Assembly: GCA_023105745.1 (NCBI GenBank) | Contig: JALGQZ010000002.1 | Span: 42,453,997-42,517,996 of the forward strand | DNA length: 64,000 nucleotides | Source: Austropuccinia psidii | Lineage: Eukaryota > Basidiomycota > Pucciniomycetes > Pucciniales > Sphaerophragmiaceae | Direction: 5' to 3' | Part shown: positions 24,301 through 35,160 of the stretch, piece by piece | How the letters are laid out: every line of letters begins with the position of its first letter | Position numbering within the stretch: position 1 is the stretch's first letter | Notes under the pieces: generated by a model | Database searches by the model: none | Seen by the model: the letters and a program-made list of their open reading frames with translations, nothing else | What the model was told of the DNA's origin: nothing | Position numbers and translations under genes: made by a program

Positions 24301-25244
24301 ATATCCATCTCAGGTAAGATGTATCCTCCATCTCTTGCTTGAACCATGGTCCTGTCTTTGATCATTTCTTTAGTAACACTACTTCTAATTTCTGGTGATA
24401 AAGAATCAAAGACATCTTCATGATAATCATTTTCCTTTTTGATATACCCATAATTCAGCAGATATTTTGAAATTATGTCATATTCCCCAATAAACTTTCT
24501 GTATTGGGACAAACTTTTGACTCCTCCTTCCTGTTGAGTTTGATTAAATAGTCTTGTTAATGAATCTTTCCTGTGTCTTCTTTCTGGTTCCACCTTTCCC
24601 CATTTACTGATCATTTCCTTTTTCAATTGATCGCAATCCTCCATTTCATATCCTGGCATTACTTCAATTTCATATCTGATATCCTTATCTTCACTCCAGA
24701 ATGCTATTTGCATGGCCAAATCCCTTTCATTGGCTCCTTCAATTGATGCTATTCTTTCAGCTCTCTTGATAAAATCCTCAACATCACTTCCATCAAAGTT
24801 GAGGTTATAATCTTTTGCCTTTATTTTAACAATCTTTCTTGTAGGTATTGTAACTCTTTCAGGTTTCTGAGTTGGTGTTGTAATATGTACCCTTTTTGCA
24901 AATCTTGCAGCTCTTGGCAATGTTCCTGGTGTGGATGTTGCAAATGTCTTTGGGGTTGGTGATGGTGATGGTTGCTGGGGTCTGAGCATTCTTTCAATAG
25001 TTGCATCTCCAGTAGTTTCAGGTGAGAATTGACTTGATTTTGTCTTCTTTCCATGTCTTCTTGCAGCTCTTTCCATAGCCTTCTGTAATTCTAACCTTTT
25101 CTTCTGAAATTCTTCATCATTTTCTAAGTAAGAAAAATCCTCTTCTTCACTTTCTTCCTGACCTAATTCTTCAATTCTGGACTGCTCTTTTTCCAATTCT
25201 TCCTCCAAGGTTAGAGCCTTCTTTGATGATGATGATTCCTCCAT
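21306..25244 (-). CDS. gag: Gag-protease polyprotein of the giant retrotransposon (1312 aa)
   Basis: An uninterrupted ORF from an ATG 150 bp inside the 5' LTR boundary. The N-terminus is acidic and helical (residues 1-60), followed by a Pro/Thr-rich basic stretch. A gag-type capsid domain spans about 130-330 (YNLNFDGSDVEDFIKRAE, then SQYRKFIGEYD). A CCHC zinc knuckle lies at about 460 (CYYCFENGHSLTRC). A retropepsin-like aspartic protease lies at about 755-865, with the catalytic ALVDTGSELNI and the flap-side VLGRPFLADN. Unlike usual gypsy Gag proteins, about 440 more acidic residues follow the protease. They end in YIEFKDIYFEGP at a TGA. Gag would assemble the particle and the protease would process it. 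It is the only large intact ORF of the element. Confidence 0.9.
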   Translation of the reverse strand: MEESSSSKKALTLEEELEKEQSRIEELGQEESEEEDFSYLENDEEFQKKRLELQKAMERAARRHGKKTKSSQFSPETTGDATIERMLRPQQPSPSPTPKTFATSTPGTLPRAARFAKRVHITTPTQKPERVTIPTRKIVKIKAKDYNLNFDGSDVEDFIKRAERIASIEGANERDLAMQIAFWSEDKDIRYEIEVMPGYEMEDCDQLKKEMISKWGKVEPERRHRKDSLTRLFNQTQQEGGVKSLSQYRKFIGEYDIISKYLLNYGYIKKENDYHEDVFDSLSPEIRSSVTKEMIKDRTMVQARDGGYILPEMDILRNYIEAELEAAVVIKGKSQLSKSDEIKNKNKTRFEYESWEEVIKQMKDITKKIKNPPAQEAHVNEAPKEVNPMKDVLDQLKELSEAVNPSKKVWKDKPNTQGSGLAPNAQPFRPRNTLAPLPANYQPYVPAQLYPRPPLKCYYCFENGHSLTRCSYLAEDMEKRIVSRQGLNFLYPNFQRVPSEGTKSPKDLVREFDKEQKEISNKIIEKEKPLSRPEDQKIVELKKEEKEVSIVQVEDWGNWEPPTVSSPTEMLETHAALRQTKQRLAKQESQNREDSESKKPILPGTYHEDEAEEEMKIIVPTRYKDKHTKRDEKFEGTEHKEKENVEEEGEKLNKRMVHHQTEKKEFIKDKKELKPKLAIENVIKKILEQKINLTLEEILSVSPTFIHRLQAISLEEKEAIKSVNTLDIKEDISSIKIKDFEKPRLHYACPLGFMQVFVGKEEYPVMALVDTGSELNIITEDAAIKASLPNRKLNMNLRGIGGHTTSLIGLAEFTQVLLPSGEEKEIHFFIAKGAVHTVLGRPFLADNNIRLDFSQKQGEIFSYQEADGRRLCMPICKPHMLGWQTGPPRGMELCSMGKIKDWFSKVKLKEAEDKSKAKIKSIFKSTKNKDYQKIKSMECNLDERLSIMDRGIENEPQEEVEGDQQVETQEPEQGPSAEALSNQIKSEETKSLAWYLDKAIKENKEWATFDPKKWEEWINRNLPPSSEYEDYVKNENPQVNNLSLSPCPDFWKIDNEPENNKSFIWKQDEKSNWYMEEFNEAEKNENKIIYKQIDTNGMLYQVLVNGSEIIEGPPIHSRKNLFDIFSKQKYPQDMEIEMKIEINSDQYCEDSLEDLRNKIIDCFKDEEFMKEYNKEESNQTDEFQIHEISQDPPKKKIKHSHAYENLWEAYNNHDSLKEIKPRLSSYSKPEANLIEVEVSPLQKDLMNTILSYDLNPKSPWRIDKDKEMDLDKESFFKYYDEMSYWQLPTPEEEPDFIILPYIEFKDIYFEGP

Positions 25245-25394
25245 GATAATTGTGATCTAAAGCAATGATTTAATTTTGAATTTTATTTTTGATTGATTCT
25301 TTTTGATTTTTTTGATTTTTTATGATTTTTAAGATTGATAATGTGATCTTATTAATGATACTTGAGATTTGAAGGCCGCTGTTGGGACACCAGA
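25245..25394 (-). other. 5' leader and primer binding site of the giant retrotransposon
   Basis: Two bases after the 5' LTR, the minus strand reads TGGTGTCCCAACAGCGGCC (25374-25392). It begins with TGG as expected for pairing to a tRNA CCA end. The tRNA identity cannot be fixed by eye. The remaining leader is AT-rich and ends at the gag ATG. Confidence 0.7.
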
Positions 25395-26330
25395 TGTGGG
25401 AACTCCTTTTGTTGTGGGATAAATAATAGGCAGTACCTTGAGGGGGAAATTATTGGTGAGTCTGTTTTGAATTTCAGAATTAACCAATAACCATGGGTGC
25501 TAAGGTGTATTAGCTGTCACTCTAAATATACTGAAAAAGACACCCTTTTTGATGAGATCACAAATCAATTATTTAGTTTTTTGGCTTTTCAATTAGAGAA
25601 TTTTCTTCAGCAGTCTCTATCAGTCTGTCAATAAAAGATCACTATGATAATAATGGTAATAGTTAATATTTCTTTTTAATAATTTAGGTTTGCTTAACTT
25701 TCTTGTTATTGATTATAATTCTTTTTAATTAATTCTTCTAGTATTCCTTCTTTCAATACCTGAGATATTTAAAGAATATTTTTAAGATCACTATTAATAT
25801 TAATAATAATCTTGATAGCTAGCTAATACTTTTAAAGTTGATTCAATAATACTATCAATATAGCTATAATAATTTCAGGGTAAGATAATTTTTTTAAGGG
25901 TGGTTTTGTTTAATATAAAGGTAAGATATAAATGATATAATAGTAATATAATACTATTAGGATCAATATAAATATAATCCAATATACCTAAAAAAGCTTA
26001 TTATATAAGGTATAAGGGTAAGATGATATCCCTTCTATAAATAAGGGTTATTGATAAATTAGATAAGATCACTATTGATAATATCTTCCAACACTACTTC
26101 AACACTACTACTATAATGGTAAGACTATTTAAATAACATTAAACTCTTTCATTAATATTATAAATATCTTTCATTAATTAATCATCAATAATACTATAAG
26201 ATACTGAGCCTTGCTACTGATCTTTTTCAATATAAATACTAGATTATCCTACTAGAGAAGGGATGGATTGATCCTCAAGATTATTGTCTGAATGAGAAGC
26301 ATGTGGGGAAAAACAGGGAGAGAGGCCCTT

Positions 26331-26338
26331 TATTTATA
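26331..26338 (-). promoter_or_regulatory. TATA box of the 5' LTR promoter
   Basis: TATAAATA on the minus strand, inside GGTATAAATAAAGGGCC, about 55 bp downstream of the U3 tandem array in element sense. It should drive the genomic RNA. Confidence 0.75.
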
Positions 26339-26393
26339 CCTTTTGGGCCCTCCATAGAGCCATCCAAAAACAAGGGACTTAGAAAAAATTCCA

Positions 26394-27334
26394 CCTTGAG
26401 ACATTTTTGCTGGTGGATAAATTAAAAATGGTGTCATTTGATCAAGATATTGCACCATATGTTTGGCTGATTGCACCATTCTGAACCTTATTATTGTCAG
26501 TGCACAGCCTTGAGACATTTTTGCTAGTGGTTAAATTTGGCATGGTGTCATTTGTTCAGGATATTGCACCATATATTTGGTTGATTGCACCATACTTTTT
26601 GAATTATACTTATATTTTAACTACACTTTATTCTTATTATGCACAGCCTTGAGACATTTTTGCTAGTGGTTAAATTTGGAATGGTGTCATTTGATACAGA
26701 TATTGCACCATATGTTTGGTTGATTGCACCATTTTAAATAACTGTATTCTTATCTCTACTAACCTTATTTTTCTTCTTCACAGCCTTGAGACATTTTTGC
26801 TGGTGGTTAAATTTGGAATGGTGTCATTTGATACAGATATTGCACCATATGTTTGGTCGATTGCACCATTTTAAAAAACTGTAATCTTATCTCTACTAAC
26901 CTTATTTTTCCTCTTCACAGCCTTGAGACATTTTTGCTGGTGGTTAAATTTGGAATGGTGTCATTTGATACAGATATTGCACCATATGTTTGGTTGATTG
27001 CACCATTTTTTTAAAACTGTATTCTTATCTCTACTAACCTTATTTTTCCTCTTCACAGCCTTGAGACATTTTTGCTGGTGGTTAAATTTGGAATGGTGTC
27101 ATTTGATACAGATATTGCACCATATGTTTGGTTGATTGCACCATTTGTTTAAAACTGTATTCTTATCTCTACTAACCTTATTTTTCTTCTTCACAGCCTT
27201 GAGACATTTTTGTTGGTGGTTAAATTTGGAATGGTGTCATTTGATACAGATATTGCACCATATGATTGGTTGATTGCACCATTTTTTTAAAACTGTATTC
27301 TTATTTCTACTAACTTTATTTTTCTTCTTCACAG
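26394..27334 (-). repeat. U3 tandem array, 7 units of about 137 bp
   Basis: Same unit as at 8588-9389, one copy more. It accounts for 139 of the 148 bp length difference between the LTRs. Confidence 0.9.
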
Positions 27335-27905
27335 CCTTGATCTGTATTCAGTTGAGTATTTCTCTATGTAAAATTTAATTTGTAAATAATACCTGTAATG
27401 TTTGGTTATGGGAGTTTAAGTGGGGATTGAGTAATTTAACACTATGTTAACTTATATGTAAGTGTTTTTTTTATGTCAAGACATGTAACACATGATGTTG
27501 TAAGAGTAATGGTATCACTTATGTAATATTACACATGTTTATTCATATTGAATATTTAGACAAGCTGCATTATCTTTAAGCATATTCTTGTACCTAGTAT
27601 AGAGTGTATATTATCATTTCTCTTCTTTAATCCATGATATCTAGAAAATTATTGACATTATGGGGTTGTGGCAATATGTGACTATAGGTAAAATTTGATG
27701 TAGATTCCAGTGGAGTACTTATTTTTGTTATTTTAATATAATTATCTTCCTTTTTCTTGATTTTTTTTTTTTTTTTTTTTACTTTTATCTTTCACTTTTT
27801 ATTTTGATTTTCTTTATATATATATATATATTATTATTATTGATCAAAGTTTTAGCTTTGAAATTGTGGATTTGAACCTTGGAAGAACTGGTATGGAATA
27901 CCACA

Positions 27906-27950
27906 ACGTGAATTCAATTGCTGAAAATCGACAGGAGATTTGCCCTGGGG
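27906..27950 (+). mobile_element. DNA transposon copy A, right terminus
   Basis: After the second ACGT, the sequence continues the copy A terminus and ends in GCCCTGGGG. This corresponds to GCCCTGGTG, the inverse of the CACCAGGGC ends of copies C and D. The subterminal palindrome is recognisable but decayed. At 27951 the sequence switches to the transposase of copy B. Confidence 0.75.
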
Positions 27951-30900
27951 TTTGAATGAAAGTCCTGTGAGTAATAAACCAGGGAATCATAATTTTGTTA
28001 GTAATGGTGCAGTTTTTTATCATATTTATGGCAATTAAACAGGGAAGGAGGCTGTGAGTCCAAAAGTTGTTTTTTTTCACATGGGGTTGATGGGGATTTC
28101 AGGAGAACAGAAAGGTTGGAACATCAACAGATATGTTGATGTAAGGTTTCATCCATATCATCTATTCAGAGTTACAAGAAGTTAGTCTTATTCAGTTCAT
28201 GTGTATAATCAATATGAAAACCCTTCTCTTATTGATTAACATACATATTTTGTTTTTTGTTGGGATCTTTGCAAATATTACAATCAAGTGCTGATAACTC
28301 CATGTGGCTGAGGCTTGTGCTGGGCCCCAACATTGGAAGAGTTCTGGAATATAATCAGCAAAATGATGTTTTGGTTTAATTCTCTTTTTTGGGAACAGGT
28401 TTGGATCGGAAAGGTGGAATTTTTCCCAATGTTAAGCAAATCACATTGCATCATTCATTGAAACAGTCCAGCTCGTGGCAATGTTGATAACATCAATAAA
28501 ATGGAATGTATTGTTGGTTAGTTCATTGTAAAGATCTTCTTATTTACCCGGTTTTCTTTTCATATTGGAGGAATTGGGTTCATCTAATGACATCTGTTTA
28601 CTGAGCATAAAAAATGAAATACAGACCTTATAGAAGAGAGCCTATTAAGTGGCTTTTAAACCACCATGAGAGGGGGAACCCATTTTGAGGGGTACTCTTG
28701 TCCATGATGATGGAATTATGGTATCAGATATGATTTGTCAGAGATGTTCCAGAGCCTCAACCTTGATCTGATTATTAATCAGTGAACTGAGATCCAAATC
28801 AGAGGGGATACCAGAAGTGGGGATGCAATCCCCATCAAATGAGGAAGTCTGTGTAGAACCACTAGATGGATGTTGCATGTGAGTGGTAGGCATTGGGAAG
28901 TAATTTTGATGGGTTGAAGTAGTTGGGAGTGACTCATTTATTATTTTTGCTGCATCTATTCTCAGGGAGAAGGTCTCTCTCAATGTGATTTGATCAAGAG
29001 AGCTGTTGGAGGTCATGGAATCTGAGTCTGAACTGTTGGTGTCATTGGATTTCCTGTGGGACCTGATGTTTATTTTTGATCTGGCCTCTGGAATGCACAA
29101 TTTGAAAGTTGCATGATCAATTGAAATTCCAAATATTAAATTATGCATTATGTCAAGATGAACAATTTCTTTTTCATCCAAATACAGAAGGTCTTCCAAA
29201 ATTGAATATCACACTACATACTCAGAGAAAATTGCTTGTTGCTTTGGGGTTACCCAAAGCCATTTTGCAATGGTTAATCCATGAGTTTGGTATGAGTGTG
29301 TGTAGCAAAATTGAGGACCAATCTCTTCAATTTGAGCCTTGTGAATAGTGAAAAAATTGAAAAAGTGGTTTCCTGAATGAGAAATAAATCCAGTAAGCTT
29401 GCGCATGGAAACCACATCTGCAATGGCTGTGATGATGGAAACACAGAAAAAGGAGCCTGAAGCGCCTGTTGAGGTGGGTAAAGATGGTAACCTTGCCAAA
29501 GTTCTTTGAGCTCCTTGATGAGGGGTCTTAACTGGTAATTCGATTGAAGGGCTGTTTGCCCCTTTGAACAAGGGATGATTCCTGAAACATAGACATTCTC
29601 TGGCTTCAATCTTTCACTTGGGGGGAGATTAAGACAAATTAGCATGATAGGTCCAATGCTGGCCAAGCAGCTTGACTTTCCATGCACATTAAACCAGTCC
29701 ACATAAATCAAAAAGGCCAATGCACCAGGAATGGACATGAATGGGGGGTCATTGATATTTCTGGTGCCAGTGAAGCATCCCCAGACCAATCCATCCCAGA
29801 TTTCACATTTGGGGGAACATTCAGGTTTTTGGGATTAATGATGTTGATGCCAAATTTACATAATGCCAGCCTGCTGGAGAAATCTTGCAACCCAATTTCT
29901 GAATGGTTGATATATGAAATGTTTTGTTGGAATAATTTTTTTGATGTTGGTTGTGTTTTGGGTGTGGGGTTCAACTAAATTGATGAATTTGCCTGATTAT
30001 TGTGTGCAAGGGGTTCATGATCATTTGGTTCATTATGGCATTGACACTGGGGTTGGTCAGTTGTTAAAGATTCAGTAAGGCCATTAAGAATGAAAAAGTG
30101 AGGACAAAATATACAGTTTTCAATCAGTGGCTCCAATTCACCATGAGCAAATTGGCTACACCTTACAGAAGGTGTTGCATTTGGAACTTGACATGGGAGA
30201 TAGATTGGATTCAGGTTGGAGATAGCACAGAAGTTGAATTTATAAATAGAAGTTTTGGAAGAAATTCAAGCCACATATGCAAGCCACAAAGTATCAATTA
30301 AGTTGACTCAATAGAATGTCTTGGTTGTGATTGTCAAATTTCAATAATTCAACAATACATGATTAAAAAACTTATGTCAATTTCCCCTTTGATCTTATCT
30401 TCTTTATTACTTTTTATCATTAAATTTAAAGGGAATTCAACCTTTGGGGGTCTTTCTTATAGATTTTGAAATGTGTATTTTAGTTTCAACATCAATTCTA
30501 TTTCAAGACCACTTATGAAATCCCATGTATGAATTATATTTACTTAAAAACGTACAAGTGTTAAAAAAACTTCTCATTAATGATAAAATTACTTTCAGAA
30601 TTTTGGAATTTCTTCACATATAAATATTGTAAAAAATATACCCTATCATTAAACTGTTTACAATCAATCAAAGAGATTACTTTGTGAAAAATCATATTCA
30701 TTTCTCTCTCCTATGTTTAAAGTAATATCTAAGCTAAAATGAAAACAATATTTGAAGATTTATGGGACAGAGTATTTTGAAGGATGGGACCACAAAATTG
30801 TGCTATTTATTGAAAATCCATACCCTTATTTCAGCCAATCAATTTCTTTAGAGGAGGGGTTTACACTTTTAAATACATAATAAAATTATTAAAACTGGAA

Positions 30901-33900
30901 TATTTGGTTTCAGTCCTAGAATTAGCCACCTTTTCATTATACAATCTCATGGTTTAACTAACAAAAATTTAATAAAAGAATTTAAAATTATAAGAAAATA
31001 TGCACTTCTTTATTTTTTGAATAATTAAACATTGTTCTCTATTTATACCAACTGAGATTCACCTTTCATATTATTCTGAAGAAATTACCAATTATGAATT
31101 AACCATCTTTATCTATTGTACTTTAATATGTGAAAACCAAGATCATTGTCATTTTTCTTTGGAGGAAATTAGGGTAATGTCTTTATCAAGAAATGAAATA
31201 AACCTAGAATTCTGTTTAATGAATTTTTGGATCATGTTGGATGTATTGTATATTTTTTCTGTATTTTCAATAAAATTTCCTTCATACTAACCCCATTTTA
31301 TAACTATTAGTATTTATGGAGATCTCTCAATGCACCAGAAAATTAAAGATTTCATCTGAACTTGGTTGGTTTATAGCTTCAAGCATCTAAAAACAGATTT
31401 TTACTTTCTCAATACTAAAAAATAAAAGACTAATATTATGAAAACTGATATAAAAAATAATTTTCTCATTTCTCTACAATAATATTTCCTTAAATGTATC
31501 AGGGAACACTTTATATAGATCTATGAATAATTACATTTAAACTAATATAAGTTCTCAACAGCCATTTAATATAGTTGAGAACTTCATATCTACAAATAAA
31601 TAAAACAATTCAATTTCCTATTTTTAAATAATGGTGATTCCATATTAAATGAAGGCAAAACAACTGGTAGAAATTGTTTACTTCAAAAAATGTATTTCTC
31701 AAAGAATATTTATAAAGATTGTGGTAGGCTTGTGAGATTAAGGTTAATTTTATATATTTTACAGCCTCAAGAAATGATAAATCAACAATGCACAGCTGTT
31801 TTTAAGATTCAGTTAAGAAAAGCATGTATTCAGCTCTTTCAAATGTTTTCAAAAGGTGATACAGTAACAGTTATTGTTTTTATTTAGTATTTACGCTCAA
31901 TGAAGACACTAAGGAATATATATAAGTAGAACTCAATAGAGGAAGGCCTCATAAGTAAGCTAGACCTTGTTGTGAATTAAGATTAAAGTGTGACAAAGAT
32001 CACTTCTGAGCCATGTCCACTGATAATCACAATATGGTCTTAATAATGTCTTAATTATTCAATTGTATTTTTGAATAATTTAGAAGGGAATTGACACCAT
32101 TAAGATTACATTTTGATGGAAATATATGAAAGGCTTTTATCCAAAAACTCTTGAACCCATTGGTAATTTTTCTTTACAAAAAACAAATTAATTATCACAA
32201 TAAAGCATTAGTTTTATTCTTTTCATCAATGAGACTTTCATAAAAATTTGCAAATATATGTATTCAAAGATTAGAGAAAATTCTGTTGAAAATTTCAAAA
32301 CAAGAAAAATATGATTAATTTTAATATTAGGGAATTTTGAACAGGATTGAAGGAAAATAAAGCCTTTTGCTATTTTTTGAAATGAAAATATTCTTTATGG
32401 GAAGAGAGCTCTTAGAGATTGAGTGAAGTGGTCCTTATTCCTTGGAATAAGAAAACTTGAATTTATGATTAATATTATTGGAATTATATTAAATTAAGTA
32501 TATACTCCTATTGGTATTTCTAAATTTATTTCTAAAAATAAATATCATTTAAACTTATATTTGAAAAAGATCACAGTAACAAAAAAGCTATAAATGATAT
32601 TTAAAAGGTTTTTCTTTATAGAAAATAATCAATGCAAAAGGATATATTTACCTCGAAGATATCAAATATAAGAACATTCATAAGATTCACATTGTGTTGA
32701 CCTTTATTACTTAAATAACACTCATATTATATTTTTTGGAGAAAGGCAGTATAAAGAACTTCCTTTCTGCCACTATAAGACAGCTTTCTTTATCTTTTTA
32801 ATAATTTTCTTTGACATTTTTATCCATATTTTATGGTAATATTTTATTTTTCTTTTTTTATGTTTTTATTGAGTTTTCCTGGGTTTGGCTTTTATATTCA
32901 GAAACTGATGTTGATTTACTTTTATATCTTTTTTTTCAATCAAAATTCAAGTAATGGGCCTTAAAAACGATTGTTACTATAAGAAGTGTCAAAAATATAT
33001 CAATTTTATTACAGTACAGAAACTTTAATTCCTGCTTATGTAATATTTTAGATGATTTTCAACAATTTTACAGTAGCTGCCATTATAGGATTTCTACTGT
33101 AATTTCATTTAAAAATTAATGCCTTCCTGGAGTAGCAGGGGCTTTTGTGCATAAAGCCCACTACTGCTATTTTGAGCTGAAAAATCAAAACTTTAAACAG
33201 GACATATTAATGGACTGTCTCAATAAAAAATATAAATGTTTGTGCTTATAGGAGAAATTTATTAAATTTATTGATGATAAAAAGGAATCAGGAAATGAAA
33301 GAAATAGGAAATAATTTCTAGTAATTCTAATCAATAAAGAAAACAATATATATAAATTTTTGTATCTTAGGGGAATTAATTTTATTTAAGAAAGAACTGG
33401 AATCTTCTAAATGGAAAATAGGTGTTGAGATGAAATTTTCATCTTGAAAAATATTAATATGAAGATAAAAATATAAATTGAAATAGTTTTGACATACTAT
33501 TTTCTCTAGTTACTCCATCCAGTTGAAAAAAGAGGAAAATATGGGAAACTCTGTAACATTTCAGTGGCTTGGAAGAACTGGGAATACTAACAAACATTTA
33601 AATTATGGCTCCAACATATTTCACAGGAAGGGTCCAAGCTCACTCCAAATGGAACACCTTCTCTCAGGTGTAGCAAATTTGCTCATGGGGATTGGAGATG
33701 TTCAAATATGGTACTGAGATCTTGAGTACATGGAATGTGGGAGTGGGGTGACCACTTGAGCTTTGAATACTTGACTTGATAAGAAGGTTCACGGTGGTGT
33801 TGAGAATGTGTGAACCACTGCAGGGCATATGATACTTTATGGATAAAATTTCAGATATTATCATTCAAAGGTCTTGTGAGGGAAGGTTTTGACTCCTTCT

Positions 33901-34206
33901 GTAAGGTTTCTGTGCAGTAGAATTGAGACCCATTGGAGTGGAGATCGTGCTTTGAGTCAATTGAGAATAATCTTTTGGGAAAATTTTATCCCATAAAATT
34001 TGCAGGCACTCAGATCCTGATTCTGAAATAGGAACTTCTGGGATAGTTTTGGGTTCAATGGCTGATTTGAGATTTTTAATGTGCTGTTTATGTTGGAAAG
34101 GTGTGAAGGCAACTCCCTGATTATCACCCTCAGGGGAAGAGTGTGTTTGAGTTGGGAAGTGTTGACACATGCATATACACATTGAGGAATAGCAGGAGAT
34201 TGACAT
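27951..34206 (-). pseudogene. CACTA-like transposase, copy B
   Basis: The start region reads MSISCYSSMCICMCQHFPTQ at 34206. The second half, after the inserted element, holds SIPGALAFLIYVDWFNVHGK, CLNLPPSERLKPENVYVSG and HLDIMHNLIFGISIDHATF (29789-29109). Several frameshifts and stops are present. The gene is cut by the 3.55-kb insertion at 30139-33690 and truncated at 27951 by copy A. Residues diverge more from C and D than those of A do. Confidence 0.8.
30139..33690. mobile_element. Nonautonomous TIR element inserted in copy B transposase
   Basis: Terminal inverted repeats of about 47 bp (30139-30185 and 33644-33690) share CCATGAGCAAATT, GCTACACCT, AGAAGGTGTT and CATTTGGA, with about five mismatches. 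ATT flanks both ends (30136-30138 and 33691-33693). Copy C has the uninterrupted CCAATTGGAG at the same place, which proves insertion with a 3-bp duplication. The 3.5-kb interior is AT-rich and I find no plausible transposase. The CAC-type end and 3-bp duplication fit the CACTA superfamily. A hairpin with stem GGGCTTT/AAAGCCC lies at 33139-33159. Confidence 0.85.
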
Positions 34207-35160
34207 TGTTGCAGGAATAATGAAGAAGGTTGGATATTTTTTAAATATCTATGGTTGATTTGCAATTGTTTAGGAGAGTGATTTATTGGGAAAAAGTTGA
34301 GTGATTATTCATGAAGGGGGATATGATTTGAGCCAGTGGATGATTTTATCCATTTGTAATTGTGGATCAGCTTCAGGGGATAAAGTGTAAAGTGTCAGAT
34401 ATTTATGAGTGAATTTGTTAGGAGTTTTTTTGGGTGAAATGCCTTGTGGCTCAATTCTCGTACATATTCTAATTTATTTACACATGTAAATACAGTGGAT
34501 TTTGAGGGAGGCTTCATTGGTGATGTGTCACCATTGAACTGAGGGAAGTATCATTTAAACCATGTACTGTACACTGGCATGGCATTGTACATGGCTTAAA
34601 AATTATTCCAGGAATAATTATATACCTCTATTACATAATGGTTGGCAGATGAGCTAAGGTCTTGGTATTTGTATTGAGTGCATGAGGGCTTTCAATCAGT
34701 TAGAATGTGATTTGGAATTTATTTCCTTTCTTTAAAAGGTAAGGTATCTTTTTTGGGTAAATCCTTCACAAATATACCATTCTACAGATATATAATGCCT
34801 GGGAATCTTGAAGTGTTTAATGGCAGTTTCCATAATCCACAAAATGTGACCATGGATAGGGGGCATGAAAGAATTTTGGAAATGATTATTGAATCTGATT
34901 ACCTATGAATAATAAGTTGCCTTTGAGATAAAGGAAATATCACATTATATGCTGGTGGGCTGTGCAGTGTGGTTCCAAACAAATGCAGAGGAGCTCAAGA
35001 TTAGGACAGGCGACCTCTCATAAAAAGATTCATATTAGACTTCCACAAGAGACTTGGTTCCAACTGTTAATTGAGTTTCTCTAATATACGTTTGAGAGAA
35101 ATTGATGTGATATCACTCTATTTTATCTTTTCAAAATATTACTGCAGTTTTTTACACCTT
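34207..35160. promoter_or_regulatory. Divergent intergenic region with inverted repeat, copy B
   Basis: Equivalent of 2912-3872 and 57210-58170. The inverted repeat CCATGTAC (34560-34567) and GTACATGG (34587-34594) is kept although the rest has diverged. Confidence 0.55.

Larger units (their letters stand above)
7590..27905 (-). mobile_element. Giant (20.3 kb) Ty3/gypsy LTR retrotransposon
   Basis: The element has two near-identical LTRs (7590-9952 and 25395-27905), TG...CA ends, a 4-bp ACGT target duplication, a PBS candidate beside the right LTR and a purine tract beside the left LTR. Coding is on the minus strand, so the right LTR is the 5' LTR. Order in element sense: gag-protease (25244-21306), module 1 (21284-20895), a 121-aa protein (20493-20128), module 2 (19886-19203), about 6 kb of AT-rich DNA, then RT-RNase H-integrase (13204-10063). 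The pol resembles a basidiomycete gypsy lineage with an FIDD active site and no chromodomain that I can see. LTR similarity suggests a fairly recent insertion, yet pol is already broken. Confidence 0.93.
25395..27905 (-). repeat. 5' LTR of the giant retrotransposon (2511 bp)
   Basis: Nearly identical to 7590-9952, with 7 rather than 6 tandem U3 units and a longer poly-T near 27760. It supplies the promoter for gag. U3 runs from 27905 to about 26339; transcription probably begins near 26300. Confidence 0.95.

Noticed and set aside
25374..25392. tRNA gene fragment
   Set aside because: Only the CCA-end complement is present, at the expected PBS position; there is no tRNA body.
31690..31887. 65-aa frame in the TIR element
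   Set aside because: Isolated, AT-driven and without motifs; not enough to call a gene.
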